From contig NC_087063.1 in NCBI RefSeq assembly GCF_963678635.1, positions 59,280,759 through 59,344,758 on the forward strand: a stretch of DNA of 64,000 bases. The letters are read 5' to 3'. Within the stretch, counting starts at the first letter, position 1. The number at the start of each line of letters is the position of its first letter. The position numbers were made by a program, and so were the translations under genes. Below the pieces are notes generated by a model. It did no database searches, was not told the origin of the DNA, and worked only from the letters and a program-made list of their open reading frames with translations. Positions 21,051-33,620 of this stretch are shown in pieces. This DNA is from Symsagittifera roscoffensis. Its lineage: Eukaryota; Xenacoelomorpha; Acoela; Convolutidae.

Positions 21051-22711
21051 AATAATTTACCATATAGAATAACCCTACCTCTAGGACTCCTAGGATATTG
21101 TGAAACTAATGCAACAACTTCTCCTACAAAAGAAGTAGCATATAGAGTAAATAATATATTACAACTATTAGACATATGCCAATCAACAATTCTTGAAGAA
21201 GAATTATCAATAATTAAAATAATAAGCAACGAAAAAAGAAACACAGACTATTTCACAAAAACACCTTATCTTGAATCAACATTCAAAATATCACACTACA
21301 CAGAAAAACAACACAAACTCTTGACAATGTTCAATTTTCAACACTCTCAAATAACATAGAATGAATCTGAAAAATTAGACGATTTACTATTAAGATACCC
21401 AACAGTTTATGCCACATCTAAATTCGACGTTGGAAAAATGAATTCACAACTACATCTACCCTTGAAACTTGATGCAGTTTTCAAAAAACAAAGAGCAAGC
21501 AAAGTACCAATCCACTTATATGACCAAGTTAATAGATTACTTGACATTCTAGAACAATATGAAATCATATCTCCAGTAAAAAAAAGAAGAACAGCCAAAA
21601 GGAGACACATTTATAAACCCTGTTTTTACTCTAGCTAAAGGAGAATAACTAAAAAAGTTCTAGACGCTAGATATCTCAATTCAATTATTGATGAATCAAA
21701 ATGCCATTGGCCTATAAAACCAATTCAAGTAATTCTCACAAAGATAAACAAACGAAAGCAACAAGCATAAGCAAACGATGCAAGACAAAATTAAAGGATA
21801 ACTAGATATTCTAGAACAATATGAAACTATTTGCCCAGTAAAAAAAAATAACCATAAGGAAACACATTCATGTATCCCATTATTAATTTAGCTAAAGGAT
21901 AATCATTAAAAAAAGTTCTAGACGCAAGATATCTCAATTCACTCAATGATGAACCTAAATGTAATTGGCCTAAAGAACCAATCCAAAAAACTCTCACAAA
22001 GATAAACGGAAAATACTTCACAGCCGCAGACACGAATAGTGCATATAATCAAATGCCACTAGATGAACAATCACAACGATTAACACAATTTGTTATCGGA
22101 AATCAACAATACGAATTCAATCGATTTTTCTATGACATATCCATAGGACCAGCAGCTTTCTCAGCATTTATGAGTAAAATTTTTAGACCACTTATACTCA
22201 AGAAAATGCAATTACGTACTTAGACGATGTCTTTATGCAATCACAAACCAAAGATGAAATGTTCACAGTTATAGAAAAATATCTTCAAATATTACAGAAC
22301 GAAAACATGAAAGCAGCCCCAGACAAATCACATTTTTTCTTAACACGCGTAAAATTTCTTGGACACATTTTAAAGAAAAACGCTATAACCCCAGATGCAT
22401 TCCATAAACACCAGCCACCTATAAACAAAAAGAAAATCCAAGAATTCCCTGGAATGTTACACTTCTTAAGTAAATATGTCTATAAAATGCAGTTATACTT
22501 AAGACCATTCTATAACATTCTTAGAAAACAAAATATTTTTGAATGGACAACAGAACACCAAACACGATTTGAAGAAATCAAAAAACTTCTCACCGAACCA
22601 ATTTCAAACACAATTCCAGACCCCGATCAACCATTTTATGCAATGCGAATGCTTCAAATTTTGGCATCGGTGCAGCATTACTTCAATCTCACAATGGAAC
22701 GAATAAAATGA
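21051..22711 (+). pseudogene. Ty3/gypsy reverse transcriptase
   Basis: The linker ITLPLGLLGYCETNATTSP is followed by the RT N-terminus (KVPIHLYDQVNRLLDILEQY), then LDARYLNSL, YFTAADTNSAYNQMPLDEQ, YEFNRFFYDISIGPAAF and the catalytic TYLDDVFMQ (YLDD at 22217-22228, intact), then the thumb KSHFFLTRVKFLGHILK. In-frame stops (21357-21359), several frameshifts (about 21590, 21900, 22210) and a 262-bp partial tandem duplication (21546-21807 against 21808 onward) make it inactive. FEWTTEHQTRFEEIKKLL links into RNase H. Confidence 0.88.
21541..22030 (+). repeat. Diverged 262-bp partial duplication inside RT
   Basis: ATTCTAGAACAATATGAAA at 21546 recurs at 21808. Both are followed by the same order of RT blocks (SPVKK, INLAKG-like, AAAGTTCTAGACGC.AGATATCTCAATTCA, CACAAAGATAAAC). 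The copies differ at many sites and have indels, so this is either an old duplication or a join between two diverged family members. Confidence 0.8.
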
Positions 22712-23015
22712 ATCTCATATCAGCAAATTCTCGCCTATTTACACAGGCTGAATTACGACTCTCTAGTCTTATGAGAGAAAGCACAGCTACAATATCTACT
22801 CTTACAGAATATGAATTTTTGATACTTGGATCAAAACATCTAACAATTTTATTTACGGATCACAAACCTATTATATTTCTATTTACAGAAAAATCAAATC
22901 CAAACCATAGAGGTTACAGATTTCAATTGATTATAAGGAAATTTCAGAAATTCCATATAGTATAGACAGCAGGAAAAAACCTTGCACTACCTGATACACT
23001 TAGTAGAAGTACACC
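22640..23015 (+). pseudogene. RNase H of the 20.5-kb element
   Basis: In a frame different from the RT end, the DNA reads NASNFGIGAALLQ (Ty3-type RNase H start, first catalytic Asp changed to Asn), then ISANSRLFTQAELRLSSLMR (Glu), ILFTDHKPIIFLFTEKSN (Asp) and, after a TAG (22963-22965), KNLALPDTLSRST (last Asp present). The frame from 22708 to 22965 covers most of it. Confidence 0.85.
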
Positions 23016-23442
23016 ACTTGAACTAAAACAAGAAAAACAACAGTTGAAATACCACAAAATATAAAATTCTATCTCGCTAAAGATGAAACTTCACCACGAT
23101 TGGAATGTAAATATGCAGTAAAAACTGACATCGACCAATCACAAAAAAAAACAATCTACAACATTTTCCCCTATATTTAGATTGTCAAAACAATCACTAT
23201 GAAGTTGATTTACTAAGTACATCTACGTTTATGCCGATTCCATATTCACATTGGATCACAAACAATACTCAATAAAAACGATTAAACAACAACCACATCA
23301 AAAAAGACCCATTTCCTTTAATAGAAAAAGAAAACCTAACTGATACAATAAATTTATCAGGACCGTTACCAAATGATTCAAAATACACGATAAATCAAAG
23401 TTTTAATGTTTGACCCACTTGACACAATACCCCTACCAAAGA

Positions 23443-25318
23443 TAAAAGTAGACAACATTTTTCTACCAACAACAGAAACAATTACACTAGAATTATTACA
23501 AAACCTCGATCCAGTCTTTGACAACTAAAATCATGTTAAAGTTTTTTAGTTGTCTGATGTTAATGAGTTTAGTTGTCTGAAAGCGATCAATACTTCACAT
23601 AACCTACATACTAAAGGACATTCAGGATCAGAAAAAACATACTCTAATTTCTTTCAAAATTTTTATTTCCCAAATGCACCAATTTGGATTAAAATATTAT
23701 GCAACGATTGTATAATATGTCATTAAAAAAACCCTACTCAAATCAAAAACAAATTGCAAAAAAAAATAAGATTTTAAAGGACACAGTCTATATTTTAATC
23801 CTAGAATCTCATTTGACACAGAAGGACCGATTTCACCATACTCAAAATGAAAATCGAATATAATGGTCATTGTTGATGCATTTATGCACTATGTAGCACT
23901 CAACCCAGTACCCCATTGTAATGCTTATTATGCATATACAACACTCTACGAACATTGGCTAGCTAAATTCGGATTACCCGAAACACTAGTCACAGATAAT
24001 GGCACTGAGTTTATTAATAACGAAATTATCACATTATGCCATTTATATAATATTAAACATAAACCACGTGCATCTCATGCATCTTGGACAAATGGATTAG
24101 TCGAAGGTATGAACCGTTCATTACAAGAATATCTCAGATGTATCATCAATGGAAATGATACACGATACACCGATTAAACAACAGATGTAAAATTATTTCC
24201 CCTATCCTATAGTTCACAAATTACACCAACACTAGGAATGTCACCATATGAAATGGTATTTAACCAAAAACCACGAAAACCAATAATGTTTACAGCAAAC
24301 GCCCATAAAAATGCAAAAGGTTATTGTCAACCAAATAAAGATTCAATTTGTTACAACTGACCACACCATACCCATGATGAAGACCACTTTCCTCATCCAC
24401 AAATTTTAAAACTAGCTTCCGGTACATACACCGAAAGGATTTTAAATAAAGATAAAAAACACAATGAAATTTACCAAAAAATAACAAAAAAATTGTTACA
24501 AAGACAAAACATGAATAACCAAATCAATTTACGCTTCACACCAGCAACAGATTTAAAAATAGGAACATTTGTTTTAGTTCCAAATTTCACAACACAAAAA
24601 AAAACAATTGCCAAAAAATTACAACAAAACCGAAAAGGACCATTTCAAATAATTGATAAACCCACTGATGTAACATACAAATTACTGACTCAAGTGAAAA
24701 AGAAATTGTTCAGCATCGGAATAACTAATTACCATATTATCCAAAAGAATACAAACTCCGTAAATTAACTCTATTATATTCTTTTACAGGTTTGAAAGTT
24801 GTTCAAAACAAATCAGAAACTGACCAAAATCAAAACAGTGATGAATATATGAATTCAAAACCAACCCAACAAAAAGAATTATTCAACAAACATCTTCTAA
24901 ACCAGAAACAAAAATATCTCAAAAAGAAGGAAAAAATAAGAAATTGACGGAGAAAAATTCTACGACAGGATCAAAAAGAGAAATCTGAACATAGAGAATC
25001 ATCACGACTTAGAAGTCAGCCACGAAAAAACTATAAAACCTTCATTCCTCAATCTAAAATATTTAAAAAAAATTGAATTTCAAAAACAATTTTAATTTTC
25101 ATTCACACTTTCACCTTCTTTTTAATTATTTTGAACAAACAAATTTTCACAATAACAAGCTGAAAAACACTTGAACAGATCTAGTTCAAAATCAGTCAAT
25201 AGAAATCATTCCGAATCTTCACCTTATTTATAATAACACCGACAAACATTCACCTCCAAGCATAAATATAACTATAACTTCAAGACCTCCAGGTCAGAAA
25301 TAAGCAAACCGCTACAAA
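23443..25318 (+). repeat. Pol-tail duplication, copy 1
   Basis: Aligns with 27083-28946: both start AGTA.ACAACATTTTTCTACC, contain the whole integrase, and run on through the same 3' noncoding sequence until copy 2 meets the assembly gap. Identity is high but copy 1 has more stops. Confidence 0.9.
23570..24775 (+). pseudogene. Integrase, copy 1
   Basis: The zinc module (HTKGHSGSEKTYSNF, ILCNDCIICH) is broken by stops near 23725-23830. The core at 23863-24177 is open and has VDAFMHYVALNPVP (Asp), VTDNGTEFINNE (Asp) and LVEGMNRSLQEYLRC (Glu), so the D,D,E triad is intact. After a TAA, homology continues with LGMSPYEMVFNQKPRKP and a C-terminal GPF/Y-type module (NRKGPFQIIDKPTDVTYKL, about 24640). 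Compared with copy 2 it is more decayed. Confidence 0.87.
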
Positions 25319-25922
25319 TTGACAACTAACAAAATTATCATCCCTTTATTACAACCCTCCCCTATCAAGTAGTACGAAGATCAAAAATATTTTCCCAATC
25401 TAGACCTCAAAAATCCTCCAAGCAAAAAATTTAAATTAGCCTAAAGAACAAAAAGCAGATGATCAATTAGCCTAAAGTACAAATATTTCATAGATACCCC
25501 CAATCATTCGATAAACATAACCAAAACCAAGAAAATCTCCCCGACACCACAAAATAACTCCTCAGCAATATTGGACAAAACCCAACTCACTTGTCAAAAA
25601 ATCAATTAATAATCCCACCACACTCGAATTTAGCCCCACAAAAATAAAAAACATTCGACAAAGCGAATCATTTCTTAAAAGCTTCTTTCTGCAACGGTCG
25701 ACAAAATCAAACAACTATTTTCAATCTTTCTCATAAAACTTTTTAACTTTCTAAAATTTTTCATAATAATTTTAGCTGATACTTTGGAAACCTTAAACAT
25801 TCTTTTAATAATTTCTTGCAACTTTTTTCTAATGTTTTATTCCCTATTCGAAGTATATATATATATACCATTCCAAAAACCTTGATAACCTCCTCATGTA
25901 CGATAATTCAATAACTATTTAA
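24776..25922. other. Noncoding DNA after integrase copy 1
   Basis: Its first part (to 25318) repeats after integrase copy 2. It encodes a decayed basic tail (KSEHRESSRLRSQPRKNYKT-like near 24990-25050) and then AT-rich noncoding sequence. Nothing recognised in 25319-25922 apart from a TATATATATATAT run at about 25856. Confidence 0.5.
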
Positions 25923-27085
25923 ATGTTTCGAAACCTATTTAATAGAACCGATTTTCTACTGTTCATCTTTTTTCTCTCATTTCTAACATCACTCATACTG
26001 ACAATATGCAAATGTATTAAAAAGGCAATCATCACATTCGCATTCGCATTAGCAACTATTCTATTTTATTTCTTTTTATCGAAGAATACTATAGTAAACA
26101 TAAATTTTCTTCATAGAAAATTCAATCCTGAAAAATTTTCCAAAATTTGTAACCAACAACCCCCACACCAGTCCCCACCAACAACATCCCAAGAAAACCC
26201 AACAACACCTAAAAATATCCAAAATCCCCAATCATCCACACGCATTTCTATCCAAGACATTCCATATACTTTTGATGAAAGACACGCACGATTATCCGAA
26301 ACATTAGAACCAGTTGTTCGCCAAGCATCTTTAAGCAAACCACAATACACGAACCAACATATCTAATATATACCCTTATCTACAACAAGATCTTAACAGA
26401 GTAAGACACTTTGTGAAAACCAAACTACACTTGAAATAAATAGACAAATTATACATCCAAGACGAAACAGAAATTTTAAAACTCCCAGAGTTCATTTTAA
26501 TATACCTCAGTCACCAACACCAAAACCTTTAGACCTTTCTAGAAGCACACTACCAGATACGCCTCCAAATGGTTCACAACAAAGCTTTTCAAATATTCCT
26601 TCAGACTACTTAGGTTCAACTCCCACATCAAAGCAAATTCGAGAAAACCCTTTTAATCCCCCAACAACTACCTAACGTCTTCCATATTGGGTAACCCACA
26701 CCTACACTCAAGGTGAACCAAATTTTGTAAACGACCCATTTGACGTTTCATCTAATAAAACACTATCAACATTACCAGAAACACTTTTCCTTCCTTCAAC
26801 ACCTTCTTTAAGTCAAATATCACCAACACTTTTTCCCCTAAATTTTCCTACACATCTTGAATCACGATATCAAGAACAACCATCTAAAAATATACCCTTA
26901 CGATTAGATTGGAACACATTTGTACCACCTCCACCAATATTTGGTCAACATCAGGAAAGTAGCAGACTGCACAACTGGGCATTAAATAGATTACAATATA
27001 GACAAGATATCCTTAAAGATATACAGGAACATAACATCCAAATACTTCAACAAAATCGTCTCACACTTAAACTCGAAATAACAGT
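25923..27085 (+). pseudogene. Membrane and proline/serine-rich protein, unknown
   Basis: Starts with ATG at 25923. Residues about 10-29 and 37-57 are strongly hydrophobic (LLFIFFLSFLTSLILTI and ITFAFALATILFYFFL) with a short basic turn between them, so a double-spanning or hairpin membrane anchor is likely. A Pro/Ser/Thr/Gln-rich region follows. After the stop at 26364-26366 the same style of protein goes on in a shifted frame (for example NIPQSPTPKPLDLSRSTL, PLRLDWNTFVPPPPIFGQ, NRLQYRQDILKDIQEHNI) to about 27085, with one TAA near 26673. No homologue recognised. Its place between two copies of the pol tail suggests it is part of a 3' accessory or envelope region. Confidence 0.5.
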
Positions 27086-28946
27086 AAGTAAACAACATTT
27101 TTCTACCAACAACAGAAAAAATTACACTAGAATTATTACAAAAAATATCAAAACCTCGATCCAGTCATTAGACAAGTAAAATCATGTTAATGATTTTAGT
27201 TGTCTGATGTTAATGATTTTAGTTGTCTGAAAGCATTCAATACCTCACATACCCTACATAGTAAAGGACATTCAGGATCAGAAAAGACATACTCTAACTT
27301 TATTCAAAACTTTTATTTCCCAAATGCACCAGTTTGGATTAAAGTTTTGTGCAACGATTGTATAATATGGCAATTAAATAAACCCTTCTCAAATCAAAAA
27401 CAAATTGCAAAAAAAAATAAGATTTTAAAGGACACAGTCTATTTTTTAATCATAGAAGGACCAATTTCACCATACTCAGAAGGAAACTCATTAATAATGG
27501 TCATCGTTGATGCATTTACGCACTATGTAGCACTCAACCCAGTACCCCATTGTAATGCTTATTATGCATATACAACACTCTACGAACATTGGATAGCTAA
27601 ATTCGGATTACCCGAAATACTAGTCAGAGATAATGGCACTGAGTTTATTAATAAAGAAGTTATCACATTATGCCATTTATATATTATTAAACATAAACTA
27701 CGTACATCTCATGCACCTTGGACAAATGAATTAGTCGAAGGTATGAACCGTTCATATCAAGAATATCTCAGATGTATCATCAAGGGAAATGATACACGAT
27801 ACACCGAATGATCAACAGATGTAAAAAAATTTCCCCTTATCCTATAATTCACAAATTACAACAACACTAGGAATGTCACCATATGAAACGGTGTGTAAAC
27901 GAAAACCACGAAAACCAATAATGTTTACAGCAAACGACCATAAAAATGCAAAAGGTTATTGTCAACCAAAGAAAGATTCAATTTGTTACAAGTTACCACT
28001 ACATACCCATGATGAAGACCAATTTCCTCATCCACAAATATTAAAATTAGCTTCCGGTACACACACCGAATGGATTTTAAATAGAGATAAAAAACACAAT
28101 GAAATTTATCAAAAACAACAAAAAAAATATTACAAAGATAAAAACATGAATAACCAAATCAATTCACGCTTCACACCAGCAACAGATTTAAAAATCGGAA
28201 CATTTGTTTTAATTCCAAACTTCACAACACAAAAAGGAATTTCCAAAAAACTACAACAAATCCGAAAAGGGCCATTTCAATTAATTGATAAACCCACTGA
28301 TGTAACATACAAACTTACTGACTCAAGTGAAAAAAAAACTGTTCAGCATCGAAATAACCTATTACACTATTATCCAAAAGAATACGAACTCCGTGAATTA
28401 ACTCAATTATATATTCTTTTACAGGTTTAAAAATTGTTCAAAACAATTCAGAAATTGACCAAAATCAAAACAGTGATGAATATATGATTTCAAAACCAAC
28501 CCAACAAAATGAATTATTCACCAAACATCTTCTAAACCAGAGACAAAAATATCTCAAAAAAAAAAGAAAATGACAGAAAAAAATCTACCACAGGATCAAA
28601 AAGAGAAATCTGAACATGGAGAATCATAACGACTTAGAAGTCAGCCACGAAAAGATTATAAAATCTTCTTTCCACAATCTAAAATATTGAAGAAAATTGA
28701 ATTTCAAAAACAACTTTAATTTTATTTCACATTTTCACCTTCTTTTTAATCATTTTGAACAAAAACATTTTCAAAATAACATGCTGAAAAACACTTGAAC
28801 AGATCTAGTTCAAAATCAGTCAAAAGAAATCATTCCGAATCATCACCCTTATTTATAATAACACGACTTTATTAGCCGACAAATATTCACCTCCAAGCAT
28901 AACTATAACTATAACTTCAAGACCTCCCGGTCAAAAATAAGCAAAC
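27083..28946 (+). repeat. Pol-tail duplication, copy 2 (ends at gap)
   Basis: Second copy of 23443-25318. It stops at the N run exactly where copy 1 continues (GCAAAC), so the true end of the duplication is hidden by the gap. Copy 2 has about 30 bp of local differences and is less damaged. Confidence 0.9.
27200..28430 (+). pseudogene. Integrase, copy 2
   Basis: Two long frames: 27200-27811 (zinc module HSKGHSGSEKTYSNF with VLCNDCIIW, then core VDAFTHYVALNPV, VRDNGTEFINKE and LVEGMNRSYQEYLRC) and 27873-28430 (MSPYETVCKRKPRKP, RKGPFQLIDKPTDVTYKL, HRNNLLHYYPKEYELREL). D, D and E are present. The second zinc Cys pair reads C..C..W. The frames are separated by a TGA and frameshift at about 27809-27872. 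The GPF/Y-type C-terminal module is intact. It is the better preserved of the two integrases. Confidence 0.88.
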
Positions 28947-29146
28947 NNNNNNNNNNNNNNNNNNNNNNNNNNNNNNNNNNNNNNNNNNNNNNNNNNNNNN
29001 NNNNNNNNNNNNNNNNNNNNNNNNNNNNNNNNNNNNNNNNNNNNNNNNNNNNNNNNNNNNNNNNNNNNNNNNNNNNNNNNNNNNNNNNNNNNNNNNNNNN
29101 NNNNNNNNNNNNNNNNNNNNNNNNNNNNNNNNNNNNNNNNNNNNNN
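28947..29146. other. Assembly gap (200 N)
   Basis: Exactly 200 N, probably a gap of arbitrary size. It lies at the end of a repeated segment, the usual place for assembly collapse, so the true distance between the integrase tail and the envelope-like region is unknown. Confidence 0.99.
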
Positions 29147-29185
29147 CATAACTTTTTATAACCCATATTCAGGATTATCATACAC

Positions 29186-31698
29186 ATGTATATTCTAAAG
29201 ATATTCACATTTCAATACCTTCTTTTTCTTTTTTTTTCCGAGCCAAATCAAAATCTTTCTCCTCGCACAGAACCTCAGGATTTACTAGTAACACACTACG
29301 ATTGTGAAGAAAACGAACAAAAAACACTACATAAATATGCTATCAATCAAGTAACACAATGTGAATCCGAACCACAAGCTATAGAAACCACAATTGTAAT
29401 AGCTACGTGTGGATCGGATACATACTCAAAAGCTCGAGAGACAACACTAACAGGATACAAATTCACAGCAACATATTCCGAAAAAAAAGTACATCGTTCA
29501 CAGGTTTCCCACGGAAATAAAAACAGATTAGACAACAAATCGTTCTAACAAAGCAACATCAAAAAATTATTGCACCTTAGCCCTGAAGATTGTAAAAATG
29601 AACTAAAAAACTAAACCTCGCACCAAATAAAGGCACAAACAGAAAACTTGAAAACTTTCAAGTTTTTCCAGACTCAGCACATCAAGCCGAACTTGAAAAA
29701 CACTAAGATCATATACGACTAGATACAAAGTTTCCTTTTTATGGAGCACATGGAAGATTAACATACGATCTTCATGATTAAAGTTGGATACCACACATTG
29801 GAATAAATAATCCCTCAAACTGCAAAGCAGACACAAAAAAAGAAAGGATACCAGGAAATAATATTTTTCGATTGGAAATTTTAACGCGAAAAAGTACTCG
29901 CGACTTAAAAAATGACACAATACTTTATCAAGGAATCAGACTCACTTGCAAAAACGACCAAGAACATTGCGATCCTACAACACGCACACAAGCAACCATT
30001 GATTGGTTTCCCGAAGAAACCTGCACAATTTTTCAGGTAGCAAAAATACACGCTAGCATGATTAAATTTCACCAAAATTTTTTTTTTGAATCAATCCCAT
30101 TTGAAGACGTAAATCCCGACCAAATTAGACATACTAATCATAAGTTTAGAAACATCCACAATATAGAGAATAAATTAACACGTTTCCCAATACACCCAGA
30201 AACAGAACTCGCATGCAAATACAACAAACCACTTTACAAAACACAAAATTCAGAAGTTCTTGTCAAATACGAAAACGGTTTCGACATGAATACAGATAAA
30301 CTAATCATACACCAAATGGCTACATCTCACTCATATGAAAATTGGAACTCATACGTTTCAGTAAAATTTCAAAAAATAATGTAGAAAGAACCAGTGGAAA
30401 ATTGAAACCACAAGATATAGAAATAACACGTTTACAAGAACTATCACTCATGATAACACATATTTTGGCGCTATTCATTATGACATATACTTAGATGTGA
30501 AATTAGATTACACGATAAGTAAAATTTTTCAAGAAATGACATTATCAGAACTAGAAACATTACACCAATTATGTGAACTTGAAAGAACGCAGATTCTACA
30601 ATCACTCGCACTAGCAGTACTAAAAATACCATATGCAGGATACTTACTATCCGGAAATAAATCAAATTTCCTTAATTATGAAGGAAACATTTTATGGTAT
30701 TACACTTGTGCCAAAAAAGTATCACCTTTGTATGTTTTTGAAGATAAACGATATTATAGAAGAATCCCAATATTCTACAAAAATAAAATACATTTTAATG
30801 ATACACTTTCACGAAAAACTTATGTTTGGGTTACAGCAGTCCCATGTGGATCAAAAAATAGCCACAATATTGTACAATTAAACCCCGACGAAGATAAATA
30901 CTATCTACGCACCCATATCCAAGACTAATGCAAACATTAAGAAAGTTTTCACCTGAAAGTATTGGCAATATTGCCCGCAACTCGAATATCGATTTACAAC
31001 CGATCGGCGTCTACTCTAAATCAGACATACAAGACCAGATTTGCACACAGCAATTTCGGGAACTACTCACAAAAATGGACACAATACAACGACAATCAAT
31101 AGATCAAAATTTACGCAAACTTGCAGAAACAGCAGGATTTTCAGATTTTAACGCACAAGATTACAGCGGATGTTTTAAAGATATTAAAGATTATATTTAT
31201 TTAAATGGCGAAAAATATCGACCACAGGATATATCACCAATCATTATTTTTAATTTTTGTAAATCTAAAAATGAAATTTTTGCCTTTCTAGGATGGCCCT
31301 ACTACATCTTAGAAAAATTGACAATATTATACGCAATGTTTAATTTTATAGGATTTTCTTCCTCTCCATTGAAAGGAATCTACAACACATGCGCAATACA
31401 TACACAAGTAAACAAACAAGCAAGCGTAGCACGTATACTTTTTGCAGGATTTTTTGGAATTTTCTCTATATCAATAAAGAAAATACTTTTAGATGCACAA
31501 ACAAAAGGATATAATAAAAAATATCAACTACACCGAACACATATGACGAATCACACTACAACACAAACAACAAAGGCATCACCCACAGCACCACAATTGC
31601 CAAATTTAAAGCATAATCACCCATTATCCTTACTACCACGAGAATTTATCACTCACAAATATTTTCGAAATTTAGCACTCACAAATATTACACACTGA
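29186..31698 (+). pseudogene. Envelope-like glycoprotein region, decayed
   Basis: Several consecutive frames read as parts of one long protein: 29186-29548 (VTHYDCEENEQKTLHKYAI, Cys-containing), a broken stretch to 29870, 29872-30384 (Cys-rich: LTCKNDQEHCDPTT, FPEETCTIFQVAKIHA), 30497-30928 (Leu-rich, LELERTQILQSLALAVLK-type helix, YTCAKKV, AVPCGSKNSHN) and 30928-31698. The last ends with hydrophobic segments at about residues 115-145 and 165-187 (VARILFAGFFGIFSIS) and a hydrophilic tail. Position after integrase, paired Cys and a C-terminal anchor all fit an envelope. No specific viral family is claimed, and stops and frameshifts disable it. Confidence 0.5.
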
Positions 31699-31982
31699 AG
31701 ATCTAATGATACACAGAGTCCAATTCACCATATGGTAACACAACAATCTCAAAATGACGATACATATGAGCAAATAATCAAACACTCCCATACCACAAAT
31801 TTTCAATCTCAGAACAACTTTTTTTAGCCCAAGATGAGCCGACAAGTTGGATCCCTTCACCGCCGCTTAATTTCCCATCCAGCCAATCTCCAGAACCCAA
31901 TTCCCATCATCCCAATTTTTGTTTTCCGGCCACCTGAATCACCCCATTTTAAATATTAAATCATCATCCGGCATGGATTCTG

Positions 31983-32696
31983 ATGCTAACTCAGACATCA
32001 CTTTTTTTTCGCACAATCTCCCAATTCGACTATTCGGATTTGGAAACCCCTGACGAATTTGCTAATTCAGAACCCAGCCCGTCCACATTTTCTCAACCTC
32101 CATTTCGATCCATCCACTCCCAAGCCCAAACTGACTCCCCCTCTACTGTCTCTCATATTTCCCAAGTGACAGCAACATACTCCCCATTTACGAATGAACG
32201 CTCCAGCAACAATTCCCCAGATAGCACACAGATATCATACAAACTAAACAACCTAGTAACACTGCAACAACAATTACAACACCCTCACACTCTAACCATT
32301 CATCAATTATTGTCAACCATAATGTCATCAAACTCACCAAATACCACACCTTCTTCAGATTACATTCCTTCTTTAGTCCAATCCTCAACATCAACCCAAT
32401 TATCATCCACTACTAACCATGCATATAGAACTTTCAAAAAAAAATTTCCCAAACTACCGTTTCCCTCCAAACCAAGAATAGCCCGAGACTACATAAACCA
32501 CCCTGAACATACAAATACTACCAAATTTCTCCAATTATCTTTACCATTCTTGCCTCAATATACTCACTCCGACCCTCACACTGAACCAGTCCACTATGTC
32601 AATGAGCATGTATTAATCCCCACACTCCATTGGACATCACATTATCACTTCTCAAACCCACTTTTTTACCACTCATTAACACACCGCAAGAAATAG
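31983..32696 (+). pseudogene. Ser/Thr/Pro-rich ORF, unknown
   Basis: An open frame of 237 codons, opening without ATG. The first 110 residues are rich in Ser, Thr, Pro and Gln (PDEFANSEPSPSTFSQPP, TDSPSTVSHISQVTATYS). The C-terminal part is basic and aromatic (YRTFKKKFPKLPFPSKPR). Related sense continues upstream from about 31826 in the same frame with two stops. No domain recognised. It lies between the envelope-like region and the last ORF of the element. Confidence 0.4.
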
Positions 32697-32701
32697 AAAG
32701 A

Positions 32702-33620
32702 AAAAAATGACATTTTCAGTTTAACTACAGCACTAACACGTCGACAATTTACGCACGTAGGATACAAAAAGCATTTAAAAATGTTCACCGCACACCGAGC
32801 TAACGAATATTCCTTTGAGCACTATGACCATAATATGATCCGACCTAACCAAGATCAATTCCTCGATGACGACAAGTTTGCTAACCCGCAACTTACCGAA
32901 AAATTTTTCATCCGAACACCTTCTTTTTTTCACACTCAGTTCAATAGATCAAAAATTTGATCACATCATTTCAGAAGCATTTATTGGCATTCAAGGTTAC
33001 GAATCATTTTACGAAAAATTTGAAACGTTTTCACTAACCTTCCACTTGCTCACTCCAAAAAAAAAACGAAATTTGCGCTGTTCACACGACATCATGATGA
33101 GAACTAAACAGACACATACTTACACTTATTATAATTTCAAACAAAATCACTTTGACGTACATACACTATCACGACAACCTCATCATCGACATCAATTTAT
33201 TATCTCTAAATACACATCACCGTTTTTTCTTATTTTCACATATTGCTTCAAAAGTACTAACTTTCAAGGCATCCTCCGCAACTATGATCCCATAACCCAG
33301 ATGTATATATTCTCTACACTAACCAAGACTTTCAATGTAGAAGAATCCCGACTGTCCCGCATGAATACATACAACCTGTCGAAGTTTCAATTTTAGAATT
33401 TATACACAATACTAAGTATAAACACAAGCTTTTTAACCTTATTCAGAACACACCTCACGAATTTTCAATTGGCACTGAAGAATTGAAGACCATTAAGGCA
33501 CTCCAATTGCTTTGCCCACTATTTGATACTAAAAACATCATTCGCATATTAGCAAAGCTACTAACCATATCAGATGCCATACACGATATTTTCCCTCATG
33601 GTTTCTTTCCCGATGATTAA
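32702..33620 (+). pseudogene. Last ORF of the 20.5-kb element, unknown
   Basis: Readable in three frame blocks: about 32702-32950 (TALTRRQFTHVGYKKHLKMF), 32866-33396 (FDHIISEAFIGIQGYESFY, RQPHHRHQFIISKYTSPFF, FKSTNFQGILRNYDPITQ), and 33380-33620 (VEVSILEFIHNTKYKHKLF, ALQLLCPLFDTKNIIRIL, HDIFPHGFFPDD then stop). Together this would be about 300 residues, His/Phe/Tyr-rich and mostly soluble. No homologue recognised. Single-base shifts at about 32900 and 33375 disrupt it. Confidence 0.4.

Noticed and set aside
28909-29208. Minus-strand open frames across the N run
   Set aside because: They consist of unknown bases and are open only because N codons cannot be called stops.
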